Shown here piece after piece: positions 1 through 4,827 of a stretch of DNA of 9,065 bases. The stretch lies in assembly GCA_902768995.1 (NCBI GenBank), contig CACXNN010000045.1:1-9065 (forward strand), written 5' to 3'. The stretch's first letter is position 1. Each line of letters opens with the position of its first letter. The position numbers and the translations under genes were made by a program. The notes under the pieces were generated by a model. It was given only the letters and a program-made list of their open reading frames with translations, searched no databases and had not been told where the DNA came from. The DNA comes from an uncultured Eubacteriales bacterium (GTDB lineage Bacteria; Bacillota; Clostridia; Christensenellales; CAG-138).

Positions 1-273
1 ACGGGCCACCGTGCGGCTGCCGCCATGGCAGGAAAGCTCCAGCATGTCCTCCCCGGTGTAGGTCCCCTTTCCCGGCAGAAAGCAGGCCATGCCGTCGTCC
101 AGCACTCTGTCCCCGTCCAGCATGCGGACGAAGCGAAGCATCCGGGGCGTCTTCGTCACGTCCCGATCCAGCATTTCACGGGCGATGTCCGGGCACAGGG
201 ACCCCGACACCCGGATGAGGGCGATGGCCCCACCGACGGCGGTGGAGGGAGCGTAGATGGTGTCAACTTTCAT
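1..273 (-). CDS. mnmE: tRNA uridine-5-carboxymethylaminomethyl(34) synthesis GTPase MnmE, N-terminal part
   Basis: Only the first 91 codons are in the window; the gene runs off the left edge. The translation begins MKVDTIYAPSTAVGGAIALI and contains TGEDMLELSCHGG at about residues 74-86, the hallmark of the MnmE N-terminal (TrmE-type, folate-binding) domain. In the family, MnmE works with MnmG to install the cmnm5 group on wobble U34 of certain tRNAs. The G domain and C-terminal cysteine lie outside the window and cannot be checked. The ATG at 273 is preceded by GGAG with 6 nt spacing. It is the last visible gene of the rpmH-rnpA-yidD-yidC-jag-mnmE block, the usual order near bacterial origins. 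A terminator-like hairpin lies directly upstream, so its expression may depend on read-through from jag or on a promoter I do not see. Confidence 0.95.
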   Translation of the reverse strand, partial: MKVDTIYAPSTAVGGAIALIRVSGSLCPDIAREMLDRDVTKTPRMLRFVRMLDGDRVLDDGMACFLPGKGTYTGEDMLELSCHGGSRTVAR

Positions 274-1105
274 AGAAGTCTCCATACAAGAAAAGGGCCC
301 GTTCGGGCCCTGCATGTCTTAGTCCTCGGGGGTGATGATGACCCGGCGATTGGGCTCCTCGCCCTCGGAGTGGGTGGTGACGCCCCGGAAGCTCTGGAGC
401 GCGGAATGGATCACCCGAGGAACGGCCGGACTTGGCCACCTTCAGGGCGTTGCGGCGAGCCAGGCGCTTGAGGGTGTCCTCCCGGCGGGCCCGGTAGCCC
501 TCGGTGTCGATGGAGATGCGGCGGTAGCCGTTCTCCTTCCGGTCCTTGTTCTCGTAGAGGGAGACGATGTACTGCAGGGCGTCCAGGGTCTCGCCCCGGC
601 GGCCGATCAGAAGTCCGTCCGTGTCGGAGTCGATCTTCAGCTTGATCCCCTCCTCGTTCTCGAAGGCGGACACGGTGCCGTTGACGCCCATCTTCCCCAG
701 CAGCTCCTGCAGGAACTTGGCGGAGTCCAGCTGCTCAGCCAGCTCCTTGGAATAGGGCAGCTCCTCCACGGGGGCGGCAGCCTCCTTCTCCTCCCGGGGC
801 TGCTCCCGACGGCGATCGGAACGCTTGCCGCGGCCTTCCCGCCGGTCGTCCTTGCGGTCCCGGCGCTCCCGGCGCTCCTCCCGCTGCTCCCGGCGCTCCT
901 CGTTGATGGCGGAAAAATCGGGGACCACGGGGGTCTCCCGCTCCACCAGGCGCACGATGGCGTTGCGGGCGCCGAAGCCGAAGATGCCCTTGGATTCGCT
1001 CTGCACGGTGATGATGTCCACCTGGTCGATGGTGACGCCCATCTCGTTCAGGCCGTGGAAGATGGCCTCGTCCACCGTCCTGCCGGAAAATTCCATACTT
1101 CTCAT
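263..1105 (-). CDS. jag: Jag/EloR (SpoIIIJ-associated) RNA-binding protein, frameshifted in the R3H domain
   Basis: Jag is a cytoplasmic RNA-binding partner encoded beside YidC. Residues 1-53 are a Jag_N domain (SKGIFGFGARNAIVRL). Residues about 65-110 are a very charged Arg/Glu linker. A KH domain at about 140-215 has the loop GRRGETLDALQYIVSLYE and continues into the usual RRISIDTEGYR segment. The R3H domain should follow, but after KSGR (residue 228, codon 422-424) the frame is lost. The missing end is readable in another minus frame from 417 to a TAA at 319: RVIHSALQSF, then THSEGEEPNRRVIITPED. About 12 conserved codons (family pattern VTLEPMNPYER) are replaced by 4 nt, implying a deletion of about 32 nt. 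The open frame instead adds a 52-residue Arg/His/Pro-rich tail ending at 263, inside mnmE. ATG at 1105 lies 3 nt after the yidC stop, with GGAGAG upstream. It is either a truncated gene or an assembly error. Confidence 0.85.
   Translation of the reverse strand: MRSMEFSGRTVDEAIFHGLNEMGVTIDQVDIITVQSESKGIFGFGARNAIVRLVERETPVVPDFSAINEERREQREERRERRDRKDDRREGRGKRSDRRREQPREEKEAAAPVEELPYSKELAEQLDSAKFLQELLGKMGVNGTVSAFENEEGIKLKIDSDTDGLLIGRRGETLDALQYIVSLYENKDRKENGYRRISIDTEGYRARREDTLKRLARRNALKVAKSGRSSGDPFRAPELPGRHHPLRGRGAQSPGHHHPRGLRHAGPERALFLYGDFYES
284..311 (-). terminator. Terminator-like hairpin between jag and mnmE
   Basis: On the minus strand the perfect 7-bp stem AGGGCCC/GGGCCCT (294-311, loop GAAC) is followed by TTTTCTTGT. 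It sits between the ancestral jag stop (TAA, 319-321) and the mnmE Shine-Dalgarno. It could be an intrinsic terminator or attenuator. The U-tract is short and interrupted, so its strength is uncertain. Confidence 0.55.
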
Positions 1106-1108
1106 GGG

Positions 1109-2170
1109 TCAGTTGCTCTCCTTTATCAGCTTAGCTTCCCGCTTGCGCTTGTCCCGCTCGATGATGTCGGGAAGCTTTTTGTTTATGATGACGTTGATGG
1201 CGGTCGCGATCAGGTTGCTGAGGATCCAGTAGATGGAGAAGGTGGCGTCGTACTGCCAGCAGAAGAACACGGACATGGCGGGCATGATGTACATCATGCT
1301 CTTGCCCATGTTGGCCGCCTGGGCGTTGGGGTTGGTGGCCTCCTGCTCCTTCTTGTTTTTGTTCTGCTGCTGCATGGACACCCAGGACAGGAGGAACGAG
1401 GTGCCGCCGGCCAGGATGGGCAGGATGGCGTAGCCGTTCACATAGCCCTTGTAGGCGTCGATGCAGGGGCCCATGATGGTCTCATAGGCGGACAGGAAGG
1501 CGGTGTTGTCCTCGGCGAAGGTCAGGGCGCCGGCGGCATCCTTCACGAAGAAGCCCATCCGAAGAAGCAGCTCGTCCAACGCCTGCTGATGCTCCGTGTA
1601 GAAAATGAACTTGTCGATGTAGGTGGCCTTGGTGGCGGCGAAGGTACGCCAGAACTGCTCACCGGTGAGGACGGCGGAGCTGGTCAGGTTGTCGGGCCGC
1701 CAGATGTTCAAGATCCAGAAGAACCTGTACTGGTTGAACAGGGCGATGCCGGCCTGGGGGTCCTTGTCCATGGTGAGGAGCAAGGAGAGCATCTGCTCGT
1801 TGGACCAGGCGCGGAAGGCGTTGATGAACATGAACAGCAGGGGCATCATGATGAGCAGGGGGAGGCAGCCGGACATGGTGCTGACGCCCTTCTCCTTCAT
1901 GAACTTGTTGCGCTCCTGGTTCATGCGCTTGGGATCGTTCTGATACTTCTTCATGATCCGATCCAAATCGGGCTGGATCTCCTGCATCTGCGCGGAGGAT
2001 TTGCGGGATTTGATATCGCTGAAGATGGTCAGGCAGCGAACGCCCAGGGTGAAGATGAAGATGGTGAGGACGATGGCATAGGAGGCCTGCATGCCGGAGG
2101 ACATGATGCTCTCATACAGCCACCGCATGCCGGCCAGCAGCCAGCGGGTGAGGAAGAAGGAATTGGTCAA
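1109..2170 (-). CDS. yidC: Membrane protein insertase YidC/Oxa1 family
   Basis: YidC inserts and folds membrane proteins alone or with SecYEG. The 353-residue protein has a short N-terminal membrane-proximal segment and hydrophobic segments at about 30-48, 100-119, 243-266, 290-305 and 310-329. Arg45 (TLGVRCLTIF) matches the conserved groove arginine that receives substrates. The cytoplasmic hairpin after it (KSRKSSAQMQEIQPDLDRIM) is the typical charged coiled segment. The tail (IIERDKRKREAKLIKESN) is basic, as in Gram-positive homologues. Residues 121-243 form a longer extracytoplasmic loop than in small SpoIIIJ-type homologues, and there is no lipobox. The start is a TTG at 2170, chosen because GGAGAG lies 5 nt before it; the next ATG (Met15) has no such site. 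The stop lies 3 nt before jag, and yidD ends 30 nt upstream. Confidence 0.95.
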   Translation of the reverse strand: MTNSFFLTRWLLAGMRWLYESIMSSGMQASYAIVLTIFIFTLGVRCLTIFSDIKSRKSSAQMQEIQPDLDRIMKKYQNDPKRMNQERNKFMKEKGVSTMSGCLPLLIMMPLLFMFINAFRAWSNEQMLSLLLTMDKDPQAGIALFNQYRFFWILNIWRPDNLTSSAVLTGEQFWRTFAATKATYIDKFIFYTEHQQALDELLLRMGFFVKDAAGALTFAEDNTAFLSAYETIMGPCIDAYKGYVNGYAILPILAGGTSFLLSWVSMQQQNKNKKEQEATNPNAQAANMGKSMMYIMPAMSVFFCWQYDATFSIYWILSNLIATAINVIINKKLPDIIERDKRKREAKLIKESN

Positions 2171-2200
2171 TGTAGCTCTCCTTTATAACCTGTGCCCACC

Positions 2201-2410
2201 TCAGGGAACGGGGTCGTAGCCCCCCTTGCAGAAGGGGTTGCAGCGGAGGATCCGCCAGATGGCCAGGCCCGTGCCCTTCAGGGCACCGTATTTCGTGATC
2301 GCCTCCCAGGCATACTGGGAGCAGGTGGGGGTAAAACGACAGCGGGCAGGGAAACAGGGGGAGATATGCCTCTGGTAGAACCGGATCATGGCAAGCAGGA
2401 TCTTCTTCAT
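2201..2410 (-). CDS. yidD: Membrane protein insertion efficiency factor YidD
   Basis: This is a 69-residue protein with the full YidD signature: an N-terminal amphipathic/hydrophobic stretch (KKILLAMIRFYQRHISP), then FTPTCSQYAWEAI, a glycine-spaced middle, and RCNPFCKGGYDPVP at the C-terminus. YidD is a small membrane-associated helper of YidC-dependent insertion. The ATG at 2410 overlaps the rnpA stop by 4 nt (ATGA), and GAGGTG lies 8 nt upstream, so translation is probably coupled to rnpA. Length is typical for the family. The yidC TTG start follows 30 nt later. Confidence 0.96.
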   Translation of the reverse strand: MKKILLAMIRFYQRHISPCFPARCRFTPTCSQYAWEAITKYGALKGTGLAIWRILRCNPFCKGGYDPVP

Positions 2411-2808
2411 GGCTGCTGCACCTCAGAAGTGGCCGTCTCCTGGTACACGCCCGCCCGCTGCAGAGCGCCGATCATGCTCCGCTGCATGGATAAAAAGGGC
2501 GCGGTCAGGGCGGTGGACCGGGCGATGAAGATCAGGTTGTATCCCGGCTTCACCCGAGGCAGCAGGGGCGAAAAGCAGGCCTTCAGCCGCCGCTTGGCCC
2601 GGTTGCGCATGACGCTGTTCCCGATCTTTTTGGATACAGAAAAACCGACCTGGACCTTGTCCTTTCGGTTCCGGGCCGTCACCAATACGAAGCTTCCACC
2701 GCCGACCTGACGGCCGGTCCGATAGGTGAATCGAAACTCCTTATGCCGTTTCAAGGAATACGTCCGATTCAAAAGCCGATCAATACTTTCCCGTAAATAG
2801 CAACGCAC
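2407..2808 (-). CDS. rnpA: Ribonuclease P protein component
   Basis: RnpA is the protein subunit of RNase P, which with the catalytic RNA matures tRNA 5' ends. The signature is clear: TYSLKRHKEFRFTYRTGR near the N-terminus, GFSVSKKIGNSVMRNRAKRRLK carrying the RNR motif at residues 68-70, and a central FVLVTARN strand. The longest reading starts at GTG 2808 and gives 133 residues. A TTG at 2772 would give 121 residues beginning NRTYSLKR, closer to the usual family N-terminus. Neither start has a convincing Shine-Dalgarno, so the start is unsettled. It lies between rpmH (99-nt gap) and yidD (4-nt overlap). Confidence 0.94.
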   Translation of the reverse strand: MRCYLRESIDRLLNRTYSLKRHKEFRFTYRTGRQVGGGSFVLVTARNRKDKVQVGFSVSKKIGNSVMRNRAKRRLKACFSPLLPRVKPGYNLIFIARSTALTAPFLSMQRSMIGALQRAGVYQETATSEVQQP

Positions 2809-2810
2809 GG

Positions 2811-2909
2811 CAAGCCGAGAGCCTGCCGCAGCGCTACAAAGTTTGCGGCGTATGCCGCGTCGCGGAAGGGATGCTTCCGATCTAACGCCGATCGCTGACG
2901 TCCCGTTGC
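2811..2909 (-). other. Structured rpmH-rnpA intercistronic spacer
   Basis: The 101-nt spacer between rpmH and rnpA has several inverted repeats. CGGAAG/CTTCCG (2863-2879) has a 5-nt loop. GCGGC/GCCGC (2845-2858) has a 4-nt loop. GCCGCA (2825-2830) could instead pair with TGCGGC (2844-2849), which excludes the second hairpin. No T-tract follows, so these are not simple terminators. They could be mRNA-processing or stability elements separating a very abundant ribosomal protein message from rnpA. Confidence 0.4.
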
Positions 2910-3044
2910 TCAGGCGCTCAGCTTCTTGCGGCCCTTGGCGCGCCTGCGCTTCAACACATTGCGGCCATCGGCAGTGGCCATGCGTTTACGAAAACCATGG
3001 ACCATGCTCCGCTGCCGTTTCTTCGGCTGGTAAGTGCGTTTCAT
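2910..3044 (-). CDS. rpmH: 50S ribosomal protein L34
   Basis: This 44-residue basic protein begins MKRTYQPKKRQRSMVHGFRK and ends RRRAKGRKKLSA, the unmistakable L34 pattern, including the central MATADGRNVLKRRR segment. L34 is a late-assembling large-subunit protein contacting 23S rRNA. The ATG at 3044 has GAGGTG 6 nt upstream. It is the first gene of the block, driven by the consensus promoter at 3123-3151. The gene usually on its other side, dnaA, is absent; carD is there instead. Confidence 0.98.
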   Translation of the reverse strand: MKRTYQPKKRQRSMVHGFRKRMATADGRNVLKRRRAKGRKKLSA

Positions 3045-3080
3045 GCCATACACCTCACTTAGTTTAAGATATCTTCATGG

Positions 3081-3099
3081 AAAAAGCGCTTGACGCGCT
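3081..3099 (-). terminator. Terminator-like hairpin in the rpmH leader (possible attenuator)
   Basis: In the minus-strand leader RNA, AGCGC-GUCAA-GCGCU (3085-3099) is followed directly by UUUU (3081-3084), the shape of a small intrinsic terminator. It lies about 16-34 nt after the predicted start of transcription and about 40 nt before the rpmH start codon. The stem is only 5 bp, so it may be weak or conditional. A 10-bp palindrome, AAGATATCTT, lies just beyond it at 3067-3076. Confidence 0.4.
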
Positions 3100-3122
3100 A
3101 TCCTCCAAAATGAACCTGTTCT

Positions 3123-3151
3123 ATTATACGGGAAAGGGTATGCCCTGTCAA
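3123..3151 (-). promoter_or_regulatory. Consensus sigma-A promoter for the rpmH operon
   Basis: On the minus strand TTGACA (3146-3151) is separated by exactly 17 nt from TATAAT (3123-3128), a perfect match to the sigma-A consensus. An A/T-rich tract lies just upstream and may act as an UP element. Transcription should start near 3115, giving a leader of about 70 nt before rpmH. Such strength suits a ribosomal protein gene. Confidence 0.9.
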
Positions 3152-3158
3152 GCAAAAT

Positions 3159-3188
3159 TTCAAAAGAAAATGCGGCGTTTCCGCCGCA
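3159..3188 (-). terminator. Intrinsic terminator of carD
   Basis: The minus strand reads a perfect 7-bp stem TGCGGCG/CGCCGCA (3171-3188) with a GAAA loop, followed by TTTTCTTTTGAAATTTT. It lies 23 nt after the carD stop and directly abuts the rpmH promoter, separating the two transcription units. Confidence 0.85.
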
Positions 3189-3211
3189 GCCGTTCCCCCC
3201 TGTCGAAAGCT

Positions 3212-3685
3212 TTACGCGCCGCCCACCAGAGGCAGGAATTCGTCCTCGCCCTTGCCGCTGGACGCGGAGAGCTCCGCCACCAGGACCTGCCGGGCGGTGA
3301 GATACATCTTGCGCTCCCCGGCGGAGAGGCCCCGCTCCCGATCCCGCTTCATGAGGCACTTGACCACGTCCGCCACCACCAGGGCGTCACCCTGCTTGAG
3401 CTTGTCCAGATTCTCCCGATACCGCTGGTTCCAGTTGTCGCTCTCCTGAGAACAGTCGCCGAACTTGAGGTACTCCACCACCTGGCCGCAGGTGCCTTCG
3501 TCGATCAAGGGACGCAAGCCCACGCTTTCGGCGTTCTTGACCGGCACCAGCGCCGTCATGCGCCCCATGAGAAAGCGCAGAAGATAATACTGATTGGTTT
3601 CGCCCAGGATGTTCTGCTCCTGGATCGCTTCGACCTTGCCCACCCCGTGCATGGGATAGCAAACCATATCGCCTACCTGAAACAT
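3212..3685 (-). CDS. carD: CarD/CdnL/TRCF-family RNA polymerase-binding transcription regulator
   Basis: CarD-family proteins bind the RNA polymerase beta subunit through a Tudor-like N-terminal domain and stabilise open promoter complexes. The 157-residue protein begins FQVGDMVCYPMHGVGKVEAI, the typical RNAP-interaction domain opening, and continues to about residue 60. The C-terminal helical DNA-binding half contains the conserved tryptophan (Trp85 in NWNQRYRENL) and LSAGERKMYLTARQVLVAEL, a family hallmark. Length is normal. The ATG at 3685 has GGAGG 10 nt upstream. It is a single-gene unit with two predicted sigma-A promoters upstream and a terminator downstream. It occupies the place beside rpmH where dnaA is usually found. 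Confidence 0.93.
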   Translation of the reverse strand: MFQVGDMVCYPMHGVGKVEAIQEQNILGETNQYYLLRFLMGRMTALVPVKNAESVGLRPLIDEGTCGQVVEYLKFGDCSQESDNWNQRYRENLDKLKQGDALVVADVVKCLMKRDRERGLSAGERKMYLTARQVLVAELSASSGKGEDEFLPLVGGA

Positions 3686-3719
3686 GCGCAGCTTGCCTCC
3701 TTTCCCTATAGCTGGTATA

Positions 3720-3749
3720 AGTATAGCACATGCCCCCAGGACTTGTCAA
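3720..3749 (-). promoter_or_regulatory. carD promoter P2 (proximal)
   Basis: On the minus strand TTGACA (3744-3749) and TATACT (3720-3725) are separated by 18 nt, with an extended TGC just before the -10. Predicted transcription starts near 3712, about 25 nt before the carD ATG, leaving the Shine-Dalgarno intact. Confidence 0.75.
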
Positions 3750-3774
3750 AGAGAAATTTAGTTAAAAATTTGTT

Positions 3775-3803
3775 ATTATAGTACAGGCAACGGGGCCTGT
3801 CAA
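3775..3803 (-). promoter_or_regulatory. carD promoter P1 (distal, perfect sigma-A consensus)
   Basis: On the minus strand TTGACA (3798-3803) and TATAAT (3775-3780) are exactly 17 nt apart. It lies about 55 bp upstream of P2, so carD has tandem promoters. Its spacer contains an inverted repeat (3783-3800). Confidence 0.85.
3783..3800. repeat. Inverted repeat within carD P1 (candidate operator)
   Basis: ACAGGC-N6-GCCTGT is a perfect 6-bp inverted repeat. It overlaps the last three bases of the P1 -35 box and fills most of the spacer towards the -10. A dimeric regulator bound there would block P1 but not P2. No regulator is identified. Confidence 0.45.
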
Positions 3804-3837
3804 GTGTTTTTTCCGGGCATTTTGGGGGCTGAAAAGC

Positions 3838-3874
3838 CAAAAACAAAAAACAGGACGTCATAGCGTCCTGTTTT
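3838..3874 (-). terminator. Strong intrinsic terminator after the spoIID operon
   Basis: The minus strand has an 11-bp stem AAAACAGGACG/CGTCCTGTTTT (3847-3874, 6-nt loop), followed by further Ts interrupted by one G. It lies 24 nt after the lipoprotein stop. A/T tracts on both sides could let it work in both directions, but no plus-strand gene approaches it. Confidence 0.88.
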
Positions 3875-3898
3875 CACTTGAATCTTTTTTCGGTTCGG

Positions 3899-4153
3899 TC
3901 ACGGGGTGCCGCTGCCCGTTCCTTCACTCGTCATCGGGCTGATCGAGGGGCTGATCGGATCGGAAGCCATGGGCGTTTCGCTGGGCGCGGGGACGACCGT
4001 AACGACGGCCGTGGCCACGGGCGCCATGGTGGCCGTCCGCGTAGGCGCAGCGGTGGCCATGGGCTTGACGCTGGCGCGGCATGTGCAGCCACCCAGCAGC
4101 GCGATGATGGTCAGCACCGTACCGAGAAAGATCCGGATCTTATTTCGTTTCAA
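3899..4153 (-). CDS. Short Pro/Thr/Ser/Ala-rich putative lipoprotein
   Basis: I do not recognise a family. From the TTG at 4153 it encodes 84 residues. The start is MKRNKIRIFLGTVLTIIALL followed by GGC, a positively charged, hydrophobic, lipobox-ended signal peptide with the acylated cysteine at about residue 23. The remaining 61 residues are low-complexity and rich in Pro, Thr, Ser, Ala and Val with very few charges, so probably a disordered, surface-exposed tail with no visible catalytic motif. TTG 4153 was chosen because GGAGG lies 8 nt upstream; a TTG at 4174 would put that site inside the gene. It follows the methyltransferase stop by 30 nt and precedes a strong terminator, so it is the last gene of the spoIID unit. 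The signal peptide and good ribosome site support it being real. Confidence 0.7.
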   Translation of the reverse strand: MKRNKIRIFLGTVLTIIALLGGCTCRASVKPMATAAPTRTATMAPVATAVVTVVPAPSETPMASDPISPSISPMTSEGTGSGTP

Positions 4154-4183
4154 GGGGCATACCTCCTTTTTCAAGTGATGCCC

Positions 4184-4822
4184 TTAGTCTTGCCCCCCGG
4201 AAACGAAAACATCCATGCCAGGTTTTGCCAGTTTTTTGGCTTCCACCAGCGCCACCTTCACCCGCCCGCCGTGGGCGACGAGCTCCATCCGCTTGGGCTC
4301 CAGCCGGTTTTGACGCAGCAGAGCGAACAGGTCCACCAGGCCCTCCGCCCGATAGCAGAGGCACAGCCGCCCGCCGTTATCGAGCAGCAGAAAGGCCGCC
4401 GCCAGAAAATCGTTCAGCCGGTCCCCGTGCCGCTGCCGGGCCCGCTGGGGGTCCTCCCCCGCCGTGGCCAGGGAGAAATAGGGCGGGTTCATGGTGACCA
4501 GGTCATATCGGCCGTGGCCCAGGGCCTTAGGCGTCTCGCTCACGTCCATCTCGTGGAAGGTAATATCCTGCCCGTTCCGTGCAGCGGACAGGCGGGCCAG
4601 GTGCAGCTGGGCCCCGTCATCGTCCACGCCGGCAAAGGGGCAGCCGTAGAGGGCGTTGGCGTACAGGGGGATGACGCCGTTGCCCGTGCCCAGGTCCACC
4701 GCCCGTTCGTTGGGTTTTGCGTGCAGAAAATGGACCAGGCGCACCGGGTCCTCCGTGAAGCGGCCCAAGGCCTCGTCCTGATAGATGCCGTAGCGTTCGA
4801 ATTGCAGGCTTTCCCAGCGCAT
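4184..4822 (-). CDS. trmN6: tRNA1(Val) (adenine(37)-N6)-methyltransferase-like (TrmN6/YabB family)
   Basis: This is a class I SAM-dependent methyltransferase of 212 residues. Motif I is VDLGTGNGVIPLYA at about residues 42-55, an acidic motif II follows (GVDDD), and NPPY at 112-115 is the catalytic motif of N6-adenine methyltransferases. The N-terminus, with a YGIYQDE segment before motif I, matches the YfiC/YabB group that methylates A37 of tRNA1(Val). Exact substrate is inferred from family. ATG 4822 is used; a TTG at 4831 overlapping the spoIID stop would add three residues. No strong Shine-Dalgarno is seen, so translational coupling to spoIID (stop at 4828) is likely. In B. subtilis yabB lies near rsmI; here they are about 3.3 kb apart on opposite strands. 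Confidence 0.87.
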   Translation of the reverse strand: MRWESLQFERYGIYQDEALGRFTEDPVRLVHFLHAKPNERAVDLGTGNGVIPLYANALYGCPFAGVDDDGAQLHLARLSAARNGQDITFHEMDVSETPKALGHGRYDLVTMNPPYFSLATAGEDPQRARQRHGDRLNDFLAAAFLLLDNGGRLCLCYRAEGLVDLFALLRQNRLEPKRMELVAHGGRVKVALVEAKKLAKPGMDVFVSGGQD

Positions 4823-4827
4823 GATCG

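Noticed and set aside
400..440. Programmed frameshift in jag
   Set aside because: No slippery run or stimulatory structure is visible, and about 12 conserved codons are missing, which a programmed shift would not explain.
332..2188. Long plus-strand open frame (about 618 codons) opposite yidC and jag
   Set aside because: It is Gly/Leu/Val/His-rich without motifs and lies exactly antisense to recognisable yidC and jag. High GC in codon third positions of those genes produces it.
3065..3079. Tiny leader frame MKIS in the rpmH leader as an attenuator peptide
   Set aside because: The nearest GGAGG is about 23 nt upstream with a hairpin between, and the peptide shows no meaningful codon bias.
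3045..3211. Chromosomal replication origin next to rpmH
   Set aside because: No DnaA boxes (TTATCCACA-like) or AT-rich unwinding region seen by eye, and dnaA is absent.
3906..4178. Plus-strand 90-codon frame opposite the lipoprotein with a hydrophobic composition
   Set aside because: The minus-strand reading has a signal peptide, lipobox, GGAGG site and a terminator. The plus reading has none of these.
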